Assembly (NCBI RefSeq): GCF_044005705.1
Contig: NZ_JBIPKE010000016.1
Span: 124,001 to 188,000, forward strand
Origin: Marinoscillum luteum
GTDB lineage: Bacteria > Bacteroidota > Bacteroidia > Cytophagales > Cyclobacteriaceae
Length of the DNA stretch: 64,000 nt
Direction: 5' to 3'
The notes beneath the pieces were generated by a model. The model searched no databases and was not told the origin of the DNA. It saw only the letters and a program-made list of their open reading frames with translations. Shown here piece by piece: positions 17,895-26,202 of this stretch. Positions within the stretch are counted from its first letter, which is position 1. Each line of letters opens with the position of its first letter. The translations under genes and the position numbers were made by a program.

Positions 17895-18868
17895 CCGGCT
17901 CCTTTGATTAAGTATCCATCTTCTGTTTGGGTTACCTCCAGATTCAGGCTCAGCGAGATGACCTGTAAGACGGTTTGGAGGTTCTCTTCTTCAAAAACGG
18001 CACTTAGCCGACATGTGCTGAGGCGGTCATTTTCCAGGGTGATGGTGATGCCATAGGCCGTCTTCAAGGTTTGAATCACACTTTCGAGTGCTTCTCCCTC
18101 AAACGTGAGTTTTCTGGTTTTCCAAAAGAGCCCCTGCCCGGTTGGGTCAGAGGTGTCGCTGGAGATTTGTTGATCCTTGGTTAGGTAAACACCTTTCATT
18201 CCAGCTGTGAGGAGCGCCTCCTGTCCCGGACTCGCCAAGGATACCCGACCGGTCTCTACCTGCACTTCTACCCGATCACTCATCGATTTTACATTGAAAG
18301 AAGTGCCTAATACCGTGATCGTGGCACCACCGGTGTTGATCACAAATGGGTTTGTGGGGTTATGAGTTACCTCAAAATAAGCCTCTCCCTCCAGAGTCAA
18401 TACTCGTGACTTATCCATGTGCTCAGGATAGGTGAGTGTGGCGTTGGCATTTAGAGTAATGTCCGACCCGTCGGGAAGTCGAAGGGTCTCTATCTGTTTG
18501 GCAGAGTAAGTGATTTCTTCGGTTTGCGAGAAGAGGCTCTGGTAGAGAAATGCCATACTCGAGATGAGGACCAGTGCGGCGGCCACCTTCCACCACCATT
18601 GTATGGTAACATTGTTATGGTTGTCATGTTCCACTTTTTTGGCTTGCACTTTCTGCCAGGCCATACTGGTATCGGTGGTAAGATCCCTGGCGCCCGAGAG
18701 TGTTCCCAGATCTGCCCAAATGGTTTGGTAGGTCACAAAGGAGTCTAAATGTTCAGGAGAGGAGTCACGCCATTCCTCAATGGTCCGTCGCTCTTCGGCA
18801 CTGATTTCCTGAGAGAAGTACCGGGCCAGCGCTTCGTGATCGGGATGATATGGTTGTTTTTTCTCCAT
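17882..18868 (-). CDS. FecR-family anti-sigma factor
   Basis: 328-residue inner-membrane regulator that holds and releases the ECF sigma factor next to it. N-terminal cytoplasmic sigma-binding part (about 1-90, with YFSQEISAEERRTIEEW), one membrane helix (about 93-113), a periplasmic FecR domain (about 118-215; ETLRLPDGSDITLNANATL) and a C-terminal DUF4974 domain (about 250-322), which has an STN-like fold. It ends GAGCDM. It starts 6 nt after the sigma gene stop and overlaps the STN protein gene by 13 nt. The signal should arrive through an STN domain in the periplasm, here offered by the next gene's product. Confidence 0.93.
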   Translation of the reverse strand: MEKKQPYHPDHEALARYFSQEISAEERRTIEEWRDSSPEHLDSFVTYQTIWADLGTLSGARDLTTDTSMAWQKVQAKKVEHDNHNNVTIQWWWKVAAALVLISSMAFLYQSLFSQTEEITYSAKQIETLRLPDGSDITLNANATLTYPEHMDKSRVLTLEGEAYFEVTHNPTNPFVINTGGATITVLGTSFNVKSMSDRVEVQVETGRVSLASPGQEALLTAGMKGVYLTKDQQISSDTSDPTGQGLFWKTRKLTFEGEALESVIQTLKTAYGITITLENDRLSTCRLSAVFEEENLQTVLQVISLSLNLEVTQTEDGYLIKGAGCDM

Positions 18869-18874
18869 GTCTGC

Positions 18875-19450
18875 TTATCTGACAATTAATTCAAAAATTA
18901 CCCCCATGCCACTGCTACTCCAAATGATCAAATACAGATAATCGCCCAGCTCTTCGCGTAGGATTTTGAGTGCTTTTCCCATTTGATTCTCCACCGTCTT
19001 GAGGGAGAGATTCAGTTGAGCTGCGATTTCTTTATACCGGAGGCCCTCAAACCGGTTGAGCTCGAAGACCTCACGACACCTGGCTGGGATTTTGTCCAGT
19101 GCTGTCCGGAGCTTCTCCTGCAATTCTTCCAGTTCAAGTGGGGTCTCATCGAAGGATGCCGGTGCAGTCGCCAGTTGATGAGTTTGATACTGGTTGACTA
19201 TTTTCTGATGTTTGAGGTGATTCAGGCAGGCATTTCGGACACAGCCATACAGGTAGGACTTCACAGAACTGGTGATGGCAATGGTTTCGGCTTTGATCCA
19301 CACATTGGTCATTACTTCTTGTACCATTTCTTCGGCTTCATCCTGATCTTTTACATAATTGAAGGCGAATAGCACCAAGGGGGCATAATGTTCCTCAAAG
19401 AGGTCCCTGAATGCGTTTTCCTCAGTTGGAATCTTTACGGTATTATGCAT
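18875..19450 (-). CDS. ECF RNA polymerase sigma factor (Bacteroidota sigma-70 family)
   Basis: 191 residues. Region 2 includes FRDLFEEHYAPLVLFAFNYV and DQDEAEEMVQEVMTNVW; region 4 has the helix-turn-helix RYKEIAAQLNLSLKTVENQM. It should direct RNA polymerase to the surface-transport genes behind it, probably including its own operon. The C-terminus is a hydrophobic tail (YLYLIIWSSSGMGVIF), common in the Bacteroidota-expanded sigma family. I chose the ATG at 19450 over a TTG 9 nt upstream. It is followed after 6 nt by fecR. The aldo/keto reductase gene lies just upstream on the same strand. Confidence 0.93.
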   Translation of the reverse strand: MHNTVKIPTEENAFRDLFEEHYAPLVLFAFNYVKDQDEAEEMVQEVMTNVWIKAETIAITSSVKSYLYGCVRNACLNHLKHQKIVNQYQTHQLATAPASFDETPLELEELQEKLRTALDKIPARCREVFELNRFEGLRYKEIAAQLNLSLKTVENQMGKALKILREELGDYLYLIIWSSSGMGVIFELIVR

Positions 19451-19472
19451 GGAAGTCAACAGTCATCGCTTG

Positions 19473-20423
19473 TTAGTATTCCCAGATGTCCGTGAGCTTG
19501 TATGGCGAGCCGTGTATGGTATATTCATCCCCTTTGAAATACCGGTATTTGGTGAGTACGATGAGTGATCGAAGGTCTTCCCGGTCTACAGAGAAATTGA
19601 TGGACTCAAGGTTTTCTTTGAGTCTGTCCGGGTTGGTGGATCGTGGTATTACGGCCGTCTTGCGTTTGATGCCATAAGCGAGGAGTGCTTGTGCTTCCGT
19701 GCAGCCCTGTTTTTGCGCAATTTCTGTAATGGCCGGCTCAGTAAGGAGAAAGGGCTCATTGTCCAGGGTCTGATTTTCAGGCCTGCCCGGAGAACCCAGC
19801 GGGGCATAGGCCACCATATGGATTTTATTACTCCTGCAATAGTCATAAAGTGTCTGCTGGGGGAGGTACGGGTGCAGTTCGCACTGATTGACCTCCGGTG
19901 GCATCATACAGTCCTCCAGTACCAGCTTGAGTTTTTCAATGTTGAAATTACTTACGCCGATGTGCTTGGCGAGCTCAGAATCCTGGCAGTCTTCCATCCC
20001 TGTCCAGGTATCTTCCAGGGGGGCTTCTTCTTCAGCCAGATAATCTTCCTCGGCCTGTGGGTACTCCACCCCTCTTTCGCTGGCCACCGGCCAGTGGATC
20101 AGGTATAGGTCCAGATAGTCCAGTTGTAATTCTGCCAGTGTTTTTTCACAGGCGGGCTCCACGTCGTTGTACCGATGGTCCGAATTCCAGAGTTTGGAGG
20201 TAACCCAGAGCTCTTCGCGGGTCACTTCTCCATCTGACATGGCGTCATGGAGTGCCTGACCTATTTCAGCCTGATTTTTATAGATAGGAGCACAATCAAA
20301 ATGTCGATACCCGATTTGAATGGCCTTCCGAATTACATCGTAAGCCTGATCGGCTGGTATACCGGCAGTTCCAAGCCCGATCATGGGCATTTCATCTCCA
20401 TTGCTGAATTTCAAATATTTCAC
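19473..20423 (-). CDS. Aldo/keto reductase
   Basis: 316-residue NADPH-dependent carbonyl reductase with a TIM-barrel fold. The catalytic tetrad is visible: Asp and Tyr in HFDCAPIYKNQAE, Lys in WVTSKLWN, His in LYLIHWP. IGVSNFN and the NADPH-binding IPRSTNPDRLKEN are also present. The N-terminus KYLKFSNGDEMPMIGLG fits the family, which supports the GTG start at 20423; no ATG is available upstream in frame. An insertion rich in acidic residues (AEEDYLAEEEAPLED) follows the WP motif. It ends 22 nt before the sigma gene start, so it might share its transcript, though its role is metabolic. Substrate unknown. Confidence 0.93.
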   Translation of the reverse strand: MKYLKFSNGDEMPMIGLGTAGIPADQAYDVIRKAIQIGYRHFDCAPIYKNQAEIGQALHDAMSDGEVTREELWVTSKLWNSDHRYNDVEPACEKTLAELQLDYLDLYLIHWPVASERGVEYPQAEEDYLAEEEAPLEDTWTGMEDCQDSELAKHIGVSNFNIEKLKLVLEDCMMPPEVNQCELHPYLPQQTLYDYCRSNKIHMVAYAPLGSPGRPENQTLDNEPFLLTEPAITEIAQKQGCTEAQALLAYGIKRKTAVIPRSTNPDRLKENLESINFSVDREDLRSLIVLTKYRYFKGDEYTIHGSPYKLTDIWEY

Positions 20424-20522
20424 TGGCGATTGATTATGGCGTCTACCAAATTTAAGAAAGTTCGCAATACCTTCACGGTCTTTGTGTACTTTCTCGGCAA
20501 TCGCCGCTACCCGCGCCGGATC

Positions 20523-20969
20523 TTATTGATTTCTCGTCATATTGAAAACTTCCGTTCTGGTCACGCCCTCATGCGTGAGTTTCAGAGAAATGACCATTTT
20601 ATTGGGCCCGGTTTGTTCGTAAGTCAGCCCCTTCAAGATCACTTTACCAGGGGAGAATTCCACCTTTTCGAAAGAAACATATTCTTCACGGGTCTCCCAC
20701 CCGGTAAAATCTTCATTGAAATGTCGGAGTTTCATGCCGGTGCTATCCAGTACCCAAAACTCATAAAAGCTGACTGTGCCGTCCTCCCCGAAATGGCGAA
20801 ACATACCCATCATGGTTCCATCCTCGGCAGGGTCTGACCATACTTCTTCGAAGGTGCCACCAAATCCCGGGCCTGTCCAGGTACCAGTGAGCCAGGAGAA
20901 ATCCGGAGTGCTTTGGCCATAGGCCAGGAAGGAGAGAAAGAAAAGGGAAGAAAAGAGTAGGTTTTTCAT
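20523..20969 (-). CDS. Exported DUF6265-like protein
   Basis: 148 residues: signal peptide (about 1-19, ending AYGQ) and one small beta-barrel domain. The motif FSWLTGTWTGPGFGGTFEEVWSD, with later MMGMFRHF and YEFWVLD, resembles the DUF6265 (lipocalin-like) family, whose function is not known. The Trp-rich strand pattern suggests binding of a small hydrophobic ligand. It stands alone, with about 100 nt before the aldo/keto reductase gene and 85 nt after the RmlD-like gene on the same strand. Confidence 0.8.
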   Translation of the reverse strand: MKNLLFSSLFFLSFLAYGQSTPDFSWLTGTWTGPGFGGTFEEVWSDPAEDGTMMGMFRHFGEDGTVSFYEFWVLDSTGMKLRHFNEDFTGWETREEYVSFEKVEFSPGKVILKGLTYEQTGPNKMVISLKLTHEGVTRTEVFNMTRNQ

Positions 20970-21054
20970 GAGCGTTTTCGGTTTTGACGAGTGGCGTGGC
21001 TTAAACTGGACAAAAGGTAAGAATTTTGAATCGAAAAGTGAGTATTATCAGCAG

Positions 21055-21945
21055 TCAGGAAAGCTGACTTTCGACAATGGCCAGACCCTCAGCAATTGAT
21101 TTGGGACGAAAGCCCATGCCTTTTGCCTTTTCAATGATAAAGCCTGTTCTGGGTGGGCGCTTGCCGGGCTGGGTAAAAGTAGAGGCATCCACTGCACTGA
21201 TCAGCGATCGATCCAGCTGAAAGCAATCAGCCACCATGATGGCCAGAGAATAGGGAGAGACCATCTCTTCTCCGGAAAGGTGAAAGATTCCCTGATGTCG
21301 GTTTTTGGCTACTAACCAGCAACCGAAAGCCAAATCCTCGGCCAGCGTGGGCGTGCGCCACTGGTCATTCACAACCTGGATGGGTTTATGCTGTTCAAGG
21401 CTGTTTTTGACCCACAACACAATATTGGACCTGCTCGGGTCATGTGCCACACCATAGACCAGAACCGTCCGCACGATTGAAGCCTTCAAACCACTGTTCA
21501 AAACCAGCGATTCAGCTTCCAGCTTGCTGCGGCCATAGTGGCTGATGGGGTTGGGAAGGTCATTTTCCTCGTAAGGGCCATTTTCACCATCAAAGACGAA
21601 ATCCGTAGAAACGTATAGGAAATAGGCGTTGAGAGTTTTGGCAGCGGCCAGGAGGTATTCTGTGCCGCTCACATTGGCTTGCCAGCACTGGTCTGGGTGG
21701 AGTTCACATTCATCCACCTGGGTCATGGCACCACAGTGAATGAGGACATCCGGCCGGGATGCTATGATGAGTTGATTGACTTCCTCTGGGTGGGTGAGGT
21801 CTGCTGATAAATAAGAATAGCTACCGGCGGGGTTTCTATTTGGTCCCCGCCCGGTAGCTATCGTGGTGATTTCATGCATGCCGGATAATAGACTCACGAG
21901 TTTCTGGCCCAGGAGTCCATTGGCACCGGTGATGAGCACGCGCAT
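21055..21945 (-). CDS. NAD(P)-dependent sugar-nucleotide reductase, RmlD-like
   Basis: 296-residue extended short-chain reductase. The Rossmann motif GANGLLGQK lies at about 7-15, VLIHCGAMTQVDECE at about 65-80, the catalytic STDF and YGRSK (Tyr-x-x-x-Lys) in the middle, and a C-terminal part that matches dTDP-4-dehydrorhamnose reductase (RmlD/RfbD). No other rhamnose-pathway gene (rmlA, B, C) is near, so the true substrate may be another 4-keto sugar or a polyketide-like molecule. It starts 1 nt after the cyclophilin gene and is surely co-transcribed with it; functional link unclear. Confidence 0.85.
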   Translation of the reverse strand: MRVLITGANGLLGQKLVSLLSGMHEITTIATGRGPNRNPAGSYSYLSADLTHPEEVNQLIIASRPDVLIHCGAMTQVDECELHPDQCWQANVSGTEYLLAAAKTLNAYFLYVSTDFVFDGENGPYEENDLPNPISHYGRSKLEAESLVLNSGLKASIVRTVLVYGVAHDPSRSNIVLWVKNSLEQHKPIQVVNDQWRTPTLAEDLAFGCWLVAKNRHQGIFHLSGEEMVSPYSLAIMVADCFQLDRSLISAVDASTFTQPGKRPPRTGFIIEKAKGMGFRPKSIAEGLAIVESQLS

Positions 21946-21946
21946 G

Positions 21947-22789
21947 TTATTTTTCTTTCGGGTATTCGTACCCGTATTTTTTGGTGATCTCTTTTTTGGG
22001 CACCATCTCCAGTTCTATGGTCAGGTAGGTGTCTTTTTCGGGTTTGTCGCCACGGGCGGTTTTCACTGCGGCTATTTTGTCTATCACCTCCAGGCCTTCT
22101 ACCACCCGACCGAAAATGGTGTATTCGTTGTCCAGGTGTGGTGCGCCATCTGTGACAGTATAGGTGGCGACTGTTTCAGGATCTACATCTCTGTCCATAC
22201 TGATCCCTAATTCTTTGGACACATAGTCTTTGCAGTCCAGCGCAAGTTGATTCATTCCTTCGAAATCACCTTTTAGCTGCAGCTCTGTAAACAGCTGTCG
22301 GAGGCTATCATATTGATCGTCGCGAAGCATTTGGCTCACACCCTGGTTGAGTTTCATCTGATCGGTGGTGAGCTCCGCCTCAGAGTATTTGCGACCATCC
22401 ACGATGTAAAACTGCGAGCTGGAGGACATTTTCTTTGGGTTCACCTGGTCTCCCTGGCGAGCCGCTGCTATGGCCCCTTTGGTATGTTGGAAGCCTTTCA
22501 CTATTTCAGCAGGAATCCGCTGATCTTCTGTTTCTCTGATGCCCTCTTTGGTCTGCACGTCTCCTCCCTGAATCATGAATCCTTCGATGACCCGGTGCCA
22601 AATGGTGCTGTCATACCTTCCGGCTTTGGCGAGTTCAATAAAGTTTTTCTTGTGCAAGGGCGTCTCATCGTAGAGAATGGCCTTCATATCGCCATATTCT
22701 GTATGAATGGTAACGAGGTAATCTTTGTTTTTGTCACAGGCAGAAAGCGCTATGGCCAGAACAACGAACGCCAGGAGTAATTTTTTCAT
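21947..22789 (-). CDS. Cyclophilin-type peptidyl-prolyl isomerase, lipoprotein
   Basis: 280 residues with a lipobox (ALSAC, Cys18), so it is anchored in the envelope where it speeds prolyl isomerisation during protein folding. The cyclophilin core shows THTEYGDM-like first strand, HRVIEGFMIQGGD, and later EYTIFGRVVEGLEVIDKI. The usual compact core (about 165 residues) is widened by an insertion (about 100-205) that contains KMSSSSQFYIV followed by an alpha-helical segment of about 60 residues, a pattern frequent in Bacteroidota. It is followed after 1 nt by the RmlD-like gene. The FMIQGGD motif is intact, so the enzyme should be active. Confidence 0.92.
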   Translation of the reverse strand: MKKLLLAFVVLAIALSACDKNKDYLVTIHTEYGDMKAILYDETPLHKKNFIELAKAGRYDSTIWHRVIEGFMIQGGDVQTKEGIRETEDQRIPAEIVKGFQHTKGAIAAARQGDQVNPKKMSSSSQFYIVDGRKYSEAELTTDQMKLNQGVSQMLRDDQYDSLRQLFTELQLKGDFEGMNQLALDCKDYVSKELGISMDRDVDPETVATYTVTDGAPHLDNEYTIFGRVVEGLEVIDKIAAVKTARGDKPEKDTYLTIELEMVPKKEITKKYGYEYPKEK

Positions 22790-22811
22790 AATCGGGTGTT
22801 TAGATCAGTTT

Positions 22812-22819
22812 CAAAGATA
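22812..22819 (-). promoter_or_regulatory. Putative -7 element for the cyclophilin gene
   Basis: TATCTTTG on the - strand, a perfect TAnnTTTG match 22 nt before the cyclophilin ATG. No TTG is seen at the usual -33 distance, so the assignment is tentative. Confidence 0.4.
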
Positions 22820-22824
22820 AAAAA

Positions 22825-23739
22825 TCAAAGTTGTTTACGTATTTCCGCGAGAATTTTATCTCCTCCGGCTTTTAGGATTTCTTCGGCGAGCTGATTGCCC
22901 AGAGTCGTGGGGTTGGCCCCGCGTAGGGTTTTCACAATTCTCTGACCGCCATCCAGACTTACAATGCCCCCTGAGATGACCAGTTCGTCACCTGCCCAGT
23001 TGGCCAACGCGAATACCGGGATGCTACACCCGCCCTCCAGTCGTGCCAGATAAGCTCGTTCTGCCAACAACCGGCTTTCAGTTGGCTGATGGTTGAGGAC
23101 AGATCGGATGGCTTCCTTTTTCTCCGCCGAAAGAGATGAATGGGCCTCTATGGCAATGCTGCCCTGACCCACTGCCGGTATAAATTCATCCTGAGACAGT
23201 TCATGCCTGATCATAGGGTCGTAACCCATTCTGTGCACTCCGGCATAGGCCAGCACAAGTCCATCACAGAGCCCTGCTCTCATTTTTTCCAGTCGGGTCT
23301 GGAGATTTCCCCGGACATCCACAGTTTGCACATTTGGATAAAAATGCCTGAAAAGGGCTACCCTGCGGGTGGAGGAGGTACCCAAAATGAGTTGCTCGTT
23401 CTTTAGGTCAATGGGTTTTTCGGAGACAATCACGTCGTTGATCTTTTCGCGCTCACTGAACGCGATGATCTCAAATCCTGCCGGCAATCGGGACTGCATG
23501 TCCTTCGCACTGTGTACAGCTATGTCCACTTCTCCTGATGCGAGCTGCTCTTCCAGCTCTTCTGTAAAAACACCCTTGCTCCCTATTTTGGCAATGGAGA
23601 CATCCAGTACTTTGTCACCTTTGGTTTCTCGAAGTACCAGCTCTGTGGGGTGCCCGGCCTGCTGTAGTTGTCGGGCCACATATTCTGCCTGCCAGAGGGC
23701 AAGCTTACTTTTTCGGGTTCCTATCCTGATGATTTCCAC
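22825..23739 (-). CDS. hemC: Hydroxymethylbilane synthase (porphobilinogen deaminase)
   Basis: 304 residues. Joins four porphobilinogen units into hydroxymethylbilane in heme biosynthesis, in the cytoplasm. Motifs: RIGTRKSKLALWQAE at the N-terminus, HSAKDMQSRLP with the catalytic Asp region, GTSSTRR, VRGNLQTRL, and LEGGCSIPV with Cys238, the attachment site of the dipyrromethane cofactor. Length is typical. GTG start; the start overlaps the stop of the rimK gene by 1 nt (TAGTG), so it is the last gene of a tight operon that begins with the GlmU-like gene. No other heme gene is present in this window. Confidence 0.97.
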   Translation of the reverse strand: MEIIRIGTRKSKLALWQAEYVARQLQQAGHPTELVLRETKGDKVLDVSIAKIGSKGVFTEELEEQLASGEVDIAVHSAKDMQSRLPAGFEIIAFSEREKINDVIVSEKPIDLKNEQLILGTSSTRRVALFRHFYPNVQTVDVRGNLQTRLEKMRAGLCDGLVLAYAGVHRMGYDPMIRHELSQDEFIPAVGQGSIAIEAHSSLSAEKKEAIRSVLNHQPTESRLLAERAYLARLEGGCSIPVFALANWAGDELVISGGIVSLDGGQRIVKTLRGANPTTLGNQLAEEILKAGGDKILAEIRKQL

Positions 23740-24641
23740 TAGGCGTTTTTCTTTCTTCCGCGTTTGTTTTGATAGTTGCGCTCCACAAACTCTATGATTT
23801 TGCCGGCAATGTCCTTTTCTGTGGCGGTTTCAATTCCTTCCAGGCCGGGAGAGCTATTCACTTCCAGAATAAGCGGCCCTCTATCAGACTGGAGCATATC
23901 TACTCCGGCTATGTGAAGCCCCATGGCAGCCGCAGCTTTGATGGCGGCAGCTTTTTCAGACCTTTTCAGTCGGATGAGCTCTGCCGACCCTCCTCTGTGG
24001 AGGTTGGATCTGAATTCTCCTTCTTTGCCGGTGCGCTTCATGGCCCCTACAACCTCCCCATCTACGATAAATGCCCGGATATCCGAAGCTTTGGCTTCTT
24101 TGATAAATTCCTGGACGATAATACGAGCTTTGAGACCATGAAAGGCCTCAATCACTGACTTGGCGGCTTTGATGGTTTCGGCCAGTACCACACCAAGACC
24201 CTGCGTGCCTTCCAGCAACTTGACGATGAGAGGCGCTCCACCCAGGTTTTGGATGATTTGTTTCTCTTCTTTGGAGTAGTTGGTAAAGGCAGTTTTTGGC
24301 AAGTCCAGTCCTGCTGCAGCGAGCATTTGCAAGCTCCGGAGTTTGTCTCTAGAGCGCGTGATCGCTATCGACCGGTTCGCACTGAAGACATCCATCATTT
24401 CGAACTGACGGAGCACGGCGGTTCCATAAAAGGTGACTGACGCTCCAATTCGGGGGATGACGGCATCATAATCGGTGAGCTTCTGCCCCTGATAATACAT
24501 GGCCAGTGCATTTTGCTCGATCATGATGTCACACTGCAAATGGTCGATGACGTGTACTTCGTGACCTCTTTCTTCTCCAGCTTCCTTCAGTCTGCGGGTG
24601 GAATACAGATCCGATTTTCTGGAAAGTATCGCTAATTTCAT
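23739..24641 (-). CDS. rimK: RimK-family alpha-L-glutamate ligase
   Basis: 300-residue ATP-grasp ligase. RimK adds glutamates to the C-terminus of ribosomal protein S6 in Escherichia coli. N-terminal part (MKLAILSRK), ATP-grasp core with LIVKLLEGTQGLGVVLAE, IVQEFIKEAKASDIRAFIVDGEVVG split over the middle, and GVDMLQSDRGPLILEVNSSPG with the metal-binding Glu and Asn. It overlaps the upstream retropepsin-like protease gene by 4 nt (ATGA). This RimK plus protease pair is known from other bacteria (RimB/RimK), where the protease opposes or tunes the glutamylation. The target in this organism could be S6 or another protein. Confidence 0.93.
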   Translation of the reverse strand: MKLAILSRKSDLYSTRRLKEAGEERGHEVHVIDHLQCDIMIEQNALAMYYQGQKLTDYDAVIPRIGASVTFYGTAVLRQFEMMDVFSANRSIAITRSRDKLRSLQMLAAAGLDLPKTAFTNYSKEEKQIIQNLGGAPLIVKLLEGTQGLGVVLAETIKAAKSVIEAFHGLKARIIVQEFIKEAKASDIRAFIVDGEVVGAMKRTGKEGEFRSNLHRGGSAELIRLKRSEKAAAIKAAAAMGLHIAGVDMLQSDRGPLILEVNSSPGLEGIETATEKDIAGKIIEFVERNYQNKRGRKKNA

Positions 24642-25072
24642 TTTTGAGTTTTCTTTAAGTCAAAGGAAAGGTTTTTTTCGGATACATCTACCAGAAAGCG
24701 ACCTTTCAAAAGCTTTCTTCCGAGTAGTACGGGGTTTTTCATGCGGCTCCTGTCGGTGAGTGAAAACTGCGCAGGATAGGCCTTGCCGAAAAGGACAATT
24801 TTTGTTTTGATTACATATCTCAGCTGAGCTACTCCGTTGGAGCTTCTGATCTTCTTTTGTGTATAGTCTGTGGTTTCGAACCGCTTGCTGATGGTGGTGC
24901 CATCCTGATCAATGGATACATGAAAACTCAGTACACCCTCCTTCACCGAAATTTTTTTACAATGAATAGAGGAAGTAAATGCTCCGGTATCAATTTTGGC
25001 TTTTACCCCTTCAATACCAAGATCAGGAAAATCCACTATATCCGCTCTTCCAATGGTTTTTTTTGTTTTCAC
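24638..25072 (-). CDS. Retropepsin-like RimB-type protease (Zn_protease family)
   Basis: 144-residue single-domain aspartic-protease fold, family long named putative ATP-dependent zinc protease. The active-site motif is KIDTGAFTSSIH (Asp in DTG); MKNPVLLGRKLLKG is the second conserved element. It forms a dimer in related proteins. GTG start, overlapping the DNA polymerase III delta' gene stop by 1 nt, and overlapping rimK by 4 nt: translational coupling with rimK supports a joint role in protein glutamylation. In Pseudomonas the related RimB is a protease acting in the RimK system; here that role is inference from synteny and motif. Confidence 0.88.
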   Translation of the reverse strand: MKTKKTIGRADIVDFPDLGIEGVKAKIDTGAFTSSIHCKKISVKEGVLSFHVSIDQDGTTISKRFETTDYTQKKIRSSNGVAQLRYVIKTKIVLFGKAYPAQFSLTDRSRMKNPVLLGRKLLKGRFLVDVSEKNLSFDLKKTQK

Positions 25073-26196
25073 TAGGACCTAAGCAGTTTACTGCATTGCA
25101 ATGAAAGGTTCATATACGTAATGCGCGGACTTGCGTTTCTCTGCAAATGGTTGAGGCTGTTGCTAATGTTTATATAGATGTTTTCTAAAACTTCTAGCGT
25201 GGCAAAGCCGCCAAATTTTTTAATGAACTCCCCTTCAGCTCCCTCGCGCTGGAGGAGCTGGTTATTGTCGGCTTTGGACAGGATGGCATCTCTGATCAGT
25301 GCGATGGCAAACTCCAGCTGATTTCGCTGCTGAGGCTTGGAGCTTTGCAGAAACGATTCCGTGTTTTGGACCATGGCTGTGTAGTCTCCTTTCAGGCAGA
25401 TTTGCATCCAGTTTCTGAATGATTCGTAGGCGATGGAGCCGGCGTGCTCCAGCTCATAGAAAGCCTTGCCCATACTGCCGGATGCCAGGCGGGCGATCTT
25501 CTCGGCCACCTGCGGGTCTGCTCCACGCTGGCTGATGAGGTGCTCAGCAATGACTGACTCCTGAAAAGGGGCTACATTAAAAATCTGCGTTCGGGATTTG
25601 ATGGTGGCGAGCAATGTATCGTAAGCGTAGCTCACCAGTAGATAGATCGTTTGGGTGGGAGGCTCTTCCAGTACCTTCAGGATGCCATTGGCAGCTGCCG
25701 GGTGCATGTATTCCGGATACCAGATGATCAGGATCTTAAAGTCCCCCTCAAAAGACTTCATGCTTACTGTCTTGATGATATTGCGGCTGTCTTCTTTAGA
25801 AATGAGGACGTTTTTATTTTCATACCCATTATAGGTGACCCAGTCCTCAATGTCCCCGTAGGGTTGCTCGTGCGCAAAGGTTCGCCATTTTTTTAGGGTG
25901 TCGCTTTGCAGCTTGTCGTATTCTGTGGCCTTGGATGCCGAAGGTTTGGGGTAGATATAATGAACATCCGGGTGAATCAGCCGCTCCATTTTGTGGCAGT
26001 TGGGACATGCTCCACAGGCATCTTGCTCCTGCTTATTTTCACACAGGAGGTAGGTAGCAAAGGCCAATGCCATGGAGAGGCCACCACCGCCCACCGGACC
26101 ATTGAAAAGCTGAGCGTGCGCAATGTGATTGTTTTTGTAGGAGGCCACGAGTGACTCTTTCAAACTTTCCAAACCCGGGATATCCGCAAACCGCAT
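25072..26196 (-). CDS. holB: DNA polymerase III delta' subunit
   Basis: 374-residue clamp-loader subunit of the AAA+ fold. Evidence: HAQLFNGPVGGGGLSMALAFA (degenerate P-loop with no Walker Lys, usual for delta'), a zinc module with CGACPNCHKMERLIHPDVHYI, the ILKVLEEPP motif and TIKSRTQIF. The clamp loader opens the sliding clamp during replication. I chose the ATG at 26196, 6 nt after the GlmU-like stop, over a TTG at 26202. It overlaps the next gene by 1 nt. The lack of Walker Lys means it is not itself an ATPase; it is not a sign of decay. Confidence 0.9.
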   Translation of the reverse strand: MRFADIPGLESLKESLVASYKNNHIAHAQLFNGPVGGGGLSMALAFATYLLCENKQEQDACGACPNCHKMERLIHPDVHYIYPKPSASKATEYDKLQSDTLKKWRTFAHEQPYGDIEDWVTYNGYENKNVLISKEDSRNIIKTVSMKSFEGDFKILIIWYPEYMHPAAANGILKVLEEPPTQTIYLLVSYAYDTLLATIKSRTQIFNVAPFQESVIAEHLISQRGADPQVAEKIARLASGSMGKAFYELEHAGSIAYESFRNWMQICLKGDYTAMVQNTESFLQSSKPQQRNQLEFAIALIRDAILSKADNNQLLQREGAEGEFIKKFGGFATLEVLENIYINISNSLNHLQRNASPRITYMNLSLQCSKLLRS

Positions 26197-26202
26197 ATGC
26201 AA

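Noticed and set aside
25072..26196. holB as a possible pseudogene because the Walker A lysine is missing
   Set aside because: Delta' subunits often lack a working P-loop; the zinc module and other motifs are intact and the gene sits in a tight operon.
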